Below, piece after piece: positions 21,112-29,609 of a DNA stretch of 64,000 nucleotides (its first letter is position 1; every line of letters begins with the position of its first letter). The translations under genes were made by a program, and so were the position numbers. Source of the DNA: Clostridia bacterium UC5.1-1D2. Lineage in GTDB: Bacteria > Bacillota > Clostridia > Lachnospirales > Lachnospiraceae. The DNA lies in the NCBI GenBank assembly GCA_001304855.1, contig BBZN01000004.1, forward strand, positions 104,979 to 168,978. The letters run 5' to 3'. Under the pieces are notes generated by a model. It was not told the DNA's origin. It ran no database searches and saw nothing but the letters and a program-made list of their open reading frames with translations.

Positions 21112-22226
21112 TGAATGTTGACGCATTGTTTAAACAGTTAGACAAAGAGTTTTTCACAGGTGTTCCTGATTCCTTGCTCAGGCCTGTCTGCGACTATCTG
21201 ATGAAAGAAAAGGGGATTTCCCATGAACATGTAATAGCCGCAAATGAGGGAAACTGTGTCGGCATGGCAGCCGGATATTATCTGGCTACAGGAAAGATAC
21301 CGGTGGTATATTTACAGAACAGTGGAATCGGCAATATTGCTAATCCGGTTATATCCCTGTTAAATCAGCAGGTTTATGAAATTCCTTGTCTGTTCCTGGT
21401 GGGATGGAGAGGAGAGCCTGGAATGAAAGATGAACCTCAGCACTCTTTTCAAGGCATGATAACCCATCAGCTTTTAAGTGATATAGGCGTTGTCCCGTTC
21501 ACAATAAGAGAAACCACATCCCCGGAAGAATTGGACTGTATCTTTCAGCAGGTGCATTCCCTTTTAGATAAAGGGAGACAGGCGGCGCTGGTTTTTACTG
21601 CAGACTCCCTTGTAAACAGTGAAAAACAGATATATAAAAATGAATTTCTACTGAAACGCGAGCGGGCAATCCAGATGATTTTAGAACGGACAGGCGAGGA
21701 TGTTATCGTAGCATCCACAGGAAAGATATCCCGAGAAGTTTTGAGGTGCGGGAACAGAGAGGAGAGGAGCATCAAAAGGACTTTTTGACTGTGGGGTCTA
21801 TGGGACACAGTTCTTCTGTAGCCCTTGGCATTGCCTGGCAAGACCTGATAGGAGGATATGGTGTTTGGACGGCGACGGGGCCCTTTTAATGCATATGGGA
21901 GCTTGGCTGTCATTGGAAGCTCAGGAGCGGCAAACTTGATTCATATTGTTTTTAATAACGGCGCTCATGAATCCGTTGGCGGGCTTCCTACAGTGGCGGG
22001 CAGGGTTAATCTGTGCCGCACAGCCGAAAGCCTTGGCTACACCTCTGCATACCGGGTGCATTCGTGCGAGGAGCTGAGCCATATATTGGAGATTGTAAAG
22101 GGACAAAAAGAACTGGTTTTCATTGAGATCCTTACTGCTATCGGATCCAGGCCGGATTTGGGACGGCCATTTCTTTCACCTAAAGAAAACAGATTAAACT
22201 TTATGAAATATCTGGCGGAGGAATAA
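21111..22226 (+). CDS. Phosphonopyruvate decarboxylase
   Basis: This ThDP-dependent enzyme would convert phosphonopyruvate to phosphonoacetaldehyde and CO2, pulling the unfavourable mutase reaction forward. TGVPDSLL opens the protein and AANEGNCVGMAAGYYLAT contains the Glu that activates ThDP. The DGDGALLMHMG start and the FNN end of the ThDP-binding motif lie at about 21868-21960. Three frames must be joined (breaks near 21755, 21840 and 21897; the last is G4 read as G3). Sulfopyruvate decarboxylase is the closest alternative, but the adjacent PEP mutase decides. ATG 21111 overlaps the previous stop. Confidence 0.87.
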
Positions 22227-22228
22227 GC

Positions 22229-23333
22229 ATGAGAGAGAAAAAATTGGTGTATGTCCCAATGGCAGTGGATACGGTACACCCAGGTCATTTAAACATTATA
22301 AAGGTTGCTTCCGGACTTGGACAGGTTATGGTGGGACTTTTTACGGACGAAGCCATTGCCTCTTATAAAAGGGTTCCTGCTATGACCTATGAGCAGAGAA
22401 AACTGATTATTGAGAATATCAAAGGCGTTGACATGGTTGTTAAACAGGAAACAAGAGATTATGAGCAAATCTTCTGAAATATAAACCTGACTATATGGTA
22501 CATGGCACAGATTGGCGGGAGGGTCCTTTGGCATCAGTCAGAGCCAGAGCTATGGAGGTTATGGCCCAATGGGGAGGGGAGATTGTGGAGCCGGAGTATA
22601 CAAAGGGAATCTCTTCCTCTGCGCTTCATCAGGCCGCCGGCAGGGATGGGGTTACCCCGGAACAGAAGCGGATCGGCTTGAGCCGGCTGTTTTCTGTAAA
22701 AAAGTTTTCACGGATTTTAGGAGTTTACAATGGGTGGACCGCCCGGATAGGGGAACGTGCTTTAGCAAAAAGCAGAGATGGGGTAACCATTCAATTTGAC
22801 GCGCTGTGGCTTGATGTGGACGGGCTGGCGCTGCAAAAGGGTATTACATATTCGGAATTGGCAGAATGGGATTTATTTTCAACTGCATTGGAGATAGGAT
22901 TAAACAGCGGCAAACCGCTGATGATTCCTTTTAGAAGAGAAAACCGGGAGCGATTTTTGCGGCAGGCGGAGCAGGCCGGAGTCGCTGCCATTGTTGTGTG
23001 CAATGAAGACCTGGGAGAGCGGAAGGAAAACGTCGGCTGGTTCATCAATCATCGCAATTATCAGAATTTAATAATAATGGCAATTGCAGATGAATTGATG
23101 GAGGGAGCAGGCGCACTGGGAGCGGAAGGGCTTGTTTTGAGCGGACAGACTATATGCGGATGGCTGATGAGATAGAAAAAGCGGATATTCCTGTGTTGCT
23201 TATAGGCGATAAGAAGGAAATTAGGAGCGACAGTGTCCAATTGTCAGGCGTTATTTACGATCATGCTCTGGGAAAGCTGGCGGACGCCTCTGTCAGGGAG
23301 GCTGCGTCAGCCCTGTTGGAGACAGAAAGCTGA
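22229..23333 (+). CDS. Second nucleotidyltransferase-PEP-mutase-like fusion with degenerate mutase site
   Basis: This has the same two-domain layout as the gene at 19262. The N-terminal HxGH motif is intact (VDTVHPGHLNI, later VHGTDW). The following ~210 residues align with PEP mutase (RILGVYNGWTARIGE matches RVLEAHSGLTGLVAE), but the catalytic signatures are lost: VDGDTGG becomes a PFRREN stretch and EDKTGLKKNS becomes CNEDLGERKENV. It is likely an active cytidylyl- or adenylyltransferase with a non-catalytic or repurposed barrel. Breaks lie near 22475 and 23150. It starts 3 bases after the decarboxylase stop and keeps the AT-rich composition of the cluster. Confidence 0.75.
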
Positions 23334-23353
23334 ATTATCATGGGAGATATAGA

Positions 23354-24481
23354 ATGAAAATATTAGCTATATTTGGAACTCGGCCGGAAGCGGTGAAGAT
23401 GTGTCCGCTGATTATCGAACTGAAAAAAGAGATGGAATTGAATGTAAAATATGCCTGACCGGCCAGCACAGAGAGATGCTGAAACAGGTTATGGACTGCT
23501 TTTCATTGGAGAGTGACTATAATCTTGATATCATGCGGAAAAATCAGTCTCTGACCGCAATTACATCAGAAGTGCTGCTGAATCTGGAGCCTGTTTTGAA
23601 AATAGAACGGCCGGATATAGTTTTAGTACATGGGGACACAACTAGTTCTTTTGCAGCTGCCTTAGCATCCTGCTATCAGATGATTCCTGTAGGACATGTG
23701 GAGGCAGGACTTCGCACAGGAAACCTGTTTGCTCCCTTTCCTGAGGAGATGAATCGCTGCCTTACAGGCCGATTGTCAGCAGTTCACTTTGCTCCTACAA
23801 AGGAAAATGCTCATAATTTAGAAAAAGAAGGGGTGACATCACCTGTATTCATCACAGGAAATACAGTAATTGATGCGTTTAAAACAACAGTGAGAAGAGA
23901 TTATGTTTTTCTAACACCGCTCTTCAGCCGCTGGTTGCCGCAGCAGGGAGAATTGTTCTTGTCACTGCCCACAGACGGGAAAACTTAGGCGCACCGTTGA
24001 GGCAGATTTGTCTTGCTTTGAAACGGATTGTGGAAGATGTGGAGGATGTGAGTTTAGTCTATCCTCTTCACTTAAATCCAAAGGTGCGTGAAACGGTCAT
24101 CCCTATTTTGAGCGGGGTGGAAAGGATTTTCCTTACAGAGCCCTTAGACGTATTGGATATGCATAATCTGATGGCCAGAGTTTATATGGTCGTTACTGAT
24201 TCCGGGGGCTTACAGGAGGAGGCGCCTGCGCTTGGAAAGCCGGTTCTGGTGCTGCGAAAAGAAACAGACGTCCGGAAGCCGTCAAAGCCGGTACCGCTGT
24301 GCTGGCTGGTGTGGAAGAAGAAGGAATCTATCGGAAGGCTAAGGAATTGCTGGTTTGCAAAACTGCTTATGAGAAGATGGCAAGAGCGGTCAATCCTTAT
24401 GGTGACGGTCATGCCAGTGAGAGGATTGCAGATATTTTGCAGGGAATGACCGAAAAGGAGAGGAGCGTTTACCGTGAATGA
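23354..24481 (+). CDS. wecB: UDP-N-acetylglucosamine 2-epimerase (non-hydrolysing)
   Basis: This enzyme interconverts UDP-GlcNAc and UDP-ManNAc. Recognisable motifs are ILAIFGTRPEAVKM, TGQHREM, VHGDTTSSFA, GHVEAGLRTG, PFPEEMNR, TGNTVID, and TDSGGLQEEAPALGKPVLV near the end. The total length (~375 codons) is normal for the family. Breaks lie near 23447 (A5 read as A4), 23915, 23985 and 24280. ATG 23354 follows GGGAGATAT. UDP-ManNAc is used in capsules and in the linkage unit of teichoic-acid-like polymers, which suits the CDP-pentitol genes that follow. The end overlaps the next gene. Confidence 0.87.
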
Positions 24482-25153
24482 TTTTTGTAACAATATAGAG
24501 TTATCTGCTTCTATGATGTGTGCGGATTATGGCTGTTTGGAAAAAGAGATCCGCAATTTGGAAGCGGGGGGGATTGATTCATTTCATATTGATATTATGG
24601 ACGGACAGTTTGTGCCTAATTTTTGTATGGGAATTCAGGACCTCAGATGTATCCGCAGACTGACAAAGAAACCGGTAGAGGTTCATCTGATGATTAAACG
24701 TCCTATGAGTTATTTAAAGGTGTTTATCGATGCAGGCGTGGATGTGATCTATGTTCATCCGGAAGCTGATTACCATCTCCACCACGTTGCAGGCAATTTT
24801 GAATGCAGGTATTACGCCAGGGATTGCCGTGAATCCGGGGACATCCTTTGAGACGATTAACGAGCTGCTGTTTCTTGCCAGGAGGGTGCTGGTAATGAGC
24901 GTAAATCCTGGGAATGCAGGACAAGCATTTCTTCCATATATTGGACAAAAGCTGGATAAATTTCTGGCAGCCAGGAAAGAACGCAATATTGATATTTACT
25001 GGGATGGAGCATGCTCCAGAGACAAGATACTAAAGTATGGGCAAAGGGGTTAAAGGTTTTGTCCTTGGAACTACGATTCTGTTTGGTAAAAATAAAACCT
25101 ATCAGGAGATTCTGCAGGATGTCAGAAAGGATTTGGAGGAGGTTACAACATGA
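24474..25153 (+). CDS. Ribulose-phosphate 3-epimerase-like protein
   Basis: This is a TIM-barrel sugar-phosphate epimerase: LSASMMCADYG at the N-terminus, FHIDIMDGQFVPNF with the metal-binding His/Asp, VEVHLMI, and MSVNPGNAGQAF, the phosphate-binding glycine motif. The usual DGGI near the C-terminus reads WDGACS, a deviation. Breaks lie near 24775 and 25040. The start overlaps wecB and the end overlaps the next ATG (ATGA). A copy inside a glycan cluster next to TarI- and TarJ-like genes suggests dedicated supply of a pentulose 5-phosphate; central carbon metabolism would normally use a copy elsewhere. Confidence 0.78.
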
Positions 25154-25844
25154 TCTATGCCGTAATTCTTTCCGGCGGAACGGGCAGCCGGATGAAAGGG
25201 CTGCCTCTTCCAAAGCAGTATTGTAAGGCAGGCGGAAAAATGCTTATATCCTATTGCCTGGAGACTTTTGGAAGGATTAGGGAGATTGACGGTATTGTCA
25301 TCGCTGCTGATCCAATGTGGCATGACATTCTGAACAGAGAAGTGGAGCGAGTCGGCTGTCAGACGTTTCTGGGATTTTCCGAACCTGGTGAAAACCGTCA
25401 GCTTTCCGTTTATAAAGCTCTTCAAATACTGGGTGTGAAGCTCAAGACAGCGATTTAGTTATAATTCATGATGCTGCCCGCCCCAATGTTTCTGATGAAC
25501 TGGTAAGACGCTGCATCTGCGCTGCAGAAAATGCAGATGGCGCAATGCCAGTACTAAAAATGAAAGATACTGTCTATTACAGTGAGGACGGAGACAAGAT
25601 AACCTCTTTGCTAAAAAGAGAGAGCCTGGTCTGCGGACAGGCGCCGGAAGTCTTTGCTTATGGAAAATATTTTAAGGCAAACCAGCGTCTGACGAGCGAC
25701 CAGCTTTTGAATATTAGTGGAAGCTCTGAACCGGCAATTCTGGCTGGAATGTCGATTCAGCTGGTAGATGGGGAAGAAACAAATTACAAGATTACAACAA
25801 AAGAAGATTTAATGCGTTTTGTGGAAGAGAGGAAATTGGTGTGA
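25150..25844 (+). CDS. IspD/TarI-family cytidylyltransferase
   Basis: VILSGGTGSRMK is the CTP-binding glycine-rich motif (lacking the second Gly of GGxGxRM in some relatives), followed by LPKQY and later IIHDAARPNV. The product would be a CDP-activated alcohol phosphate. IspD (methylerythritol pathway) and TarI (ribitol 5-phosphate) are hard to separate by sequence. The placement between an Rpe-like epimerase and a zinc dehydrogenase is the TarI-TarJ arrangement, so CDP-ribitol or a related CDP-pentitol is favoured. One break lies near 25437-25450. ATGA overlap with the previous gene. Confidence 0.78.
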
Positions 25845-26886
25845 ATGCTTATGTTTTACATGGAATTGGACGGTTAGATTTTGAGAAAGTAAAAAAGCCC
25901 GCAGTACAGCCTGGACAGGTATTAGTAGAGGTAAAAGCGGCAGGTATATGCGGCTCGGATATTCCTAGAATTTACCGGACAGGAGCCTATTCGTACCCCC
26001 TGATTCCAGGGCATGAGTGTTCAGGCGTTGTACGGGAGGCGGGAAAGCAAACGGATGCAGAATGGCTTGGTAAGCGGGTAGGGATATTTCCGCTCCTTCC
26101 TTGTATGTGCTGTGAATTCTGTAAAAAGCAAAGGTATGAATTGTGCAGAAATTATAGTTATCTGGGTTCCAGGACCCACGGAGATTCGCGGAATATGTAG
26201 CGGTGCCAGAATGGAATCTTATTAAACTTCCGGAATCCGTTTCCTTTGAAGCGGCCGCCATGCTGGAACCAATGGCAGTAGCGGTCCACAGTATACGAAG
26301 CGTTATGCCGGAGTACAATGACATTGCTGTGGTTTGCGGCCTTGGAACGATTGGGCTCCTCATAACTATGTTCTTGGTTGAAATGGGTGTGCAAAATATT
26401 TTAGTGGTTGGAAATAAGAAGCTTCAGAAAAAGATGGCTGTGCAGCTTGGAATTGCAGAGAGTTCTTATTGCGACAGCGTTTCCACAGATATGAATCGGT
26501 GGATAATGGAAAAACCAAAGGCAGAGGCGCAGATGTTTTTTTGAGTGTGTAGGAAAAAGTGAAACGATCCAAGGTTCACTTTTATGTACAGTTCCGGGAG
26601 GAAAGGTCCAGCTGGTAGGAAATCCTGCATCTGATATCTGTATGGATCAAAATAGTTATTGGAAAATTCTCCGCAATCAGCTGACAGTCAAGGGCAGCTG
26701 GAATTCGTCCTTTACCCATCATAAGGAGGATGACTGGCATTATGCTCTTGAAAGACTGAAAAATAAAAAGATTTTCCGGAAAATTATATTACGCAGCGTA
26801 TAGATTTTGATAATTTGTTTAAAGGACTGTCTATCATGAGAGATAAAAGCCAGGAATATGTAAAGGTTATGGCTTTCCGTCCATAA
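25841..26886 (+). CDS. Zinc-dependent MDR dehydrogenase, TarJ/GatD-like
   Basis: This is a medium-chain alcohol dehydrogenase. GICGSD and PGHECSG provide the catalytic zinc ligands, CMCCEFC...C the structural zinc site, and VCGLGTIGL the NAD(P)-binding glycine motif. Breaks lie near 26190, 26540 and 26778; the frame then runs to TAA 26884-26886. In TarI/TarJ pairs this enzyme reduces ribulose 5-phosphate to ribitol 5-phosphate. An alternative in this cluster is reduction of phosphonoacetaldehyde to hydroxyethylphosphonate, although known enzymes for that step are iron-dependent alcohol dehydrogenases. It is the last gene of the cluster. Confidence 0.78.
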
Positions 26887-26890
26887 CCTT
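26863..26890. terminator. Perfect 10-bp hairpin ending the glycan cluster
   Basis: The arms AAGGTTATGG (26863-26872) and CCATAACCTT (26881-26890) pair around an 8-base loop and include the stop codon of the dehydrogenase gene. It sits between convergent genes, only 5 bases from the sigG stop, so it could terminate both directions. No strong T-run is present on either side. Confidence 0.6.
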
Positions 26891-26895
26891 CACTG

Positions 26896-27671
26896 TTAAC
26901 TCAAATAACTCTTCATACTCCGAAGCGCATTCTTCTCCAGCCGGCTCACCTGAGCCTGGCTGATATGGATTTCCTGGGCTACCTCCGTCTGTGTCTTTCC
27001 TTCAAAAAACCTCATATCAATGATATGCCGTTCCCTCTCAGGCAGCCGCTTCATGGCTTCCACCAGGATAAATCCTCCACCCAGTTTTCCTCCAGGTTCT
27101 TCTTATCACTAATCTGGTCCATCACATACAGGGGATCTCCGCCGTCGGTGTAGACCGGTTCATATAAGCTTACAGGAGTCTGTATCGCGTCCAGGGCATA
27201 GGTGATATCCTCTTTGGAAACCCCCAGTTCCTGCGCAATTTCCATCAGCGTAGGTTCCTTGGAGTTGGTTCGGGTAAGCTGTTCTCTGGTATACAGCGCC
27301 TTGTAGGCGGTATCCCTCAGGGAGCGGCTTACGCGGATGGAATTGTTGTCCCTGAGATAACGGCGGACCTCACCTAGAATCATAGGCACTGCATAGGTGG
27401 AAAACTTGACATTTTGGGTGATATCAAAATTATCAATGGCCTTAATGAGTCCGATGCAGCCAATCTGAAACAAATCGTCTATGTTCTCCTGACTGTTGGA
27501 AAAACGCTGTATCACGCTTAATACCAGCCGCAGGTTCCCTTTAATGTACTGCTCCCTGGCATCTTTATCTCCATTCAGTATACGTTCAAATAATACTTCC
27601 TTCTCCTCATTGCTCAATAAAGGCAGTTTGGCGGTATTGACTCCGCATATCTCAACTTTGTAGCCCGACAT
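26896..27671 (-). CDS. sigG: RNA polymerase forespore-specific sigma factor SigG
   Basis: KVEICGVNTAKLPLL at the N-terminus is the SigG-specific signature. Region 2 (NLRLVLSVIQRF, DLFQIGCIGLIKAIDNFD, FSTYAVPMILGEVRRYLRDN) and region 4 follow. One break near 27052 (C3 read as C2) splits region 4; the restored C-terminus has the helix-turn-helix and ends SMKSYLS at 26896. Total ~258 residues, normal for the family. I start at the ATG at 27671 (SGYKVEICG); an in-frame ATG five codons upstream is possible. It controls late forespore genes, so the organism is a spore former. The spoIIGA/sigE neighbours often seen upstream are absent. Confidence 0.93.
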
Positions 27672-27928
27672 TATCCTTACCTCCATTCTCCTGTCATCCT
27701 GCCGCCCTGTAAAAATGGCTGTGCCGGATGAATCTGCTATAAAGAATGATGTACGGATTCGGAGGGTTTTATACGATCGGGAAGAAAGAAAAAAATACCA
27801 ATTTTTTATACAATACTGATTTAATGTATGCCTTTTTAACTAAGAAACATTTATTGTGTTTGGTGAAATTCTGCAATAAAAAACGTTCTTCCTCCCTGTC
27901 CCATGAAAGGGCCCGGACAGAAAGAAAC

Positions 27929-27976
27929 AAAAAAAGAAGCGGCGCAAAGTCTGAAAAACCGGCTTTGCACCGCTTC
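27929..27976 (-). terminator. Rho-independent terminator of the PepSY gene
   Basis: A 14-bp stem (27936-27949 with 27963-27976, one wobble) is followed on the minus strand by seven T (27935-27929). It lies 16 bases past the PepSY gene stop. The stretch 27672-27991 otherwise holds only this and the sigG leader; I see no gene in it. Confidence 0.85.
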
Positions 27977-27991
27977 TGCAATAGGTTCAGT

Positions 27992-28577
27992 TTAATCGTA
28001 AATACTGTCGATATCCATCTCAAGAACGGTTCCCGTATAGGCATCAATTTCATACTCATATTCCATAGTATTGTAAATGAACTCACATTCATAGAGGAGA
28101 CGCCCGTCGTCCCAGTCCTGTTTTGCTTTGGTGAACACTACCTGAGAGGCGGAAAGGCCTGCCTGATTCAGGGCAATTACCTTAGCCTGCTCTATTCCGA
28201 TGGCAGTTGGTGTTGAGGCCTGGGGGAAGGAGCTGCCGACGGAGCCGGAACGCCGGCCTGTCCGGCGGCAACGTACTCGGCTTCATAGTCCACGCTTAGG
28301 ATGACTCCGGTATAGGCTTCGATTTCATAGTCATATTCCACATAATCAGGGGTATAGAATTCTACGTCATACACCAGCCTTCCGTCATCCCAATCCAGCT
28401 TTGCATAGATAAGGGAAACGTCGCTTTCAGAAAGACCTGCATGGTTCAGGGCGATCTGCCTGGCAGACCCTTCGGAAATCTGCTGGGGAGCTGTTGGGGC
28501 GGCGGCAGCCGGAACAGGAAGGGCCAAGGTTACAAGCGCAAGGGATAATCCTGCTGCAGCCAATAATTTTTCATCAT
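27992..28577 (-). CDS. Secreted protein with two PepSY domains
   Basis: The ATG at 28577 has a perfect AGGAGG (28587-28592 on the plus strand). The frame breaks after five codons (A6 read as A5); restored, the N-terminus is a signal peptide (KKLLAAAGLSLALVTLALP, then AAAAP). Two PepSY repeats follow, each with DWDDGRL and a YEIEAYTG or YEIDAYTG core, separated by a Pro/Ala/Ser-rich linker where a second break (near 28200) occurs. PepSY domains are often inhibitory or adaptor modules of extracytoplasmic proteins. The role here is unknown. The gene is followed by its own terminator, so it is probably monocistronic. Confidence 0.8.
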
Positions 28578-28663
28578 ATTTTTAATCCTCCTAATAATCT
28601 TTAATTGCATGTTGTCATTCTACATCTCTAATATTAAAGGAACATTAAAAATAAAATTAGTTT

Positions 28664-29461
28664 TTAACTTTGAATATGAGAGGGCTGGAAGGGCTGAGGG
28701 GAATTCTTGCGGTACAGTATCAGAAGCCCCTTGAGAAGCAGGGCGTCGTCATAGTGTATCTTATGGCGGCACAGAGGCGTGATAAACCGGGCCAGTCCGC
28801 CTGTGGCGATGACAGTGGGCGGCTCTCCAAGCTCTGCCTCCATCCGGTCCAGAATACCGTCAATCATATCTACATTTCCATAGACGATCCCGGAGCGCAT
28901 ACAGTCAATCGTGTTTTTCCCAATGGTGCGGTCGGGAACTTCCAGGCTGATGTAAGGAAGCTGGGCCGTTTTACTGCTGAGGGAATCCAGGGAAACCTTG
29001 AGCCCGGGGAGAATGACGCCTCCTATATAGTTTCCCTTCTTGTCCACCGTACAGAAGGTAGTGGCAGTTCCCATATCGATCACAATGAGGGGCAGAGGAT
29101 GCTCATGGCTGGCGGCCACTGCGTCCACGATCTGGTCGCTGCCCACTGTCTTGGGGTTGTCCATAATGATGTTCATGCCTGTTTTCATCCCGGATCCGAC
29201 TAAAAGGGGACGGATTCCAAGAACTTTTTCAACTGCATTTAAAATTGTGTTGTTGAGAGGCGGCACCACTGAGGAGAGAATGGCGCCTTCAATGGCGGAG
29301 GTGTCAATCTGGTTCATTTCCAGAATGTTTTTAAAACTGACGGCGTACTCCGTATCCGTACGGCCCTGATCCGTAGTAACGCGCTCTATAAAGTAAGTCG
29401 TTTTCTCATCAATACCGCCGATTACTGTGTTTGTATTGCCCATATCGATTGCTAAAATCAT
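28664..29461 (-). CDS. coaX: Type III pantothenate kinase
   Basis: This protein catalyses the first step of coenzyme A synthesis, ATP-dependent phosphorylation of pantothenate. MILAIDMGNTNTVIG holds the phosphate-1 motif of the ASKHA fold, DMGTATTFC phosphate-2, and VIATGGLA the adenosine motif. GSDQIVDAVAA near residue 105 fits the pantothenate site of CoaX. Length (265 aa) is normal and the frame is intact. The start at 29461 has AAAGGAG at 8-base spacing; an upstream in-frame ATG would place the ribosome site inside the gene. It is divergent from coaBC, so both CoA genes share one 150-bp promoter region. Confidence 0.93.
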   Translation of the reverse strand: MILAIDMGNTNTVIGGIDEKTTYFIERVTTDQGRTDTEYAVSFKNILEMNQIDTSAIEGAILSSVVPPLNNTILNAVEKVLGIRPLLVGSGMKTGMNIIMDNPKTVGSDQIVDAVAASHEHPLPLIVIDMGTATTFCTVDKKGNYIGGVILPGLKVSLDSLSSKTAQLPYISLEVPDRTIGKNTIDCMRSGIVYGNVDMIDGILDRMEAELGEPPTVIATGGLARFITPLCRHKIHYDDALLLKGLLILYRKNSPQPFQPSHIQS

Positions 29462-29609
29462 CTGGGGGACTCCTTTCATAATAAAAGAATATATGATATA
29501 CTGACTGAGGATTTATAATACGGATTTCAATTATAGTGTCCCGGTCATAGAGAATTTACCGCTATGATTGTAACATAGAAAAAGAGGAAAGACAACAGGA
29601 GGAATCCCT

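Noticed and set aside
29040..29369. Plus-strand open frame opposite coaX
   Set aside because: Shadow of the intact coaX gene; no ribosome site and no recognisable product.
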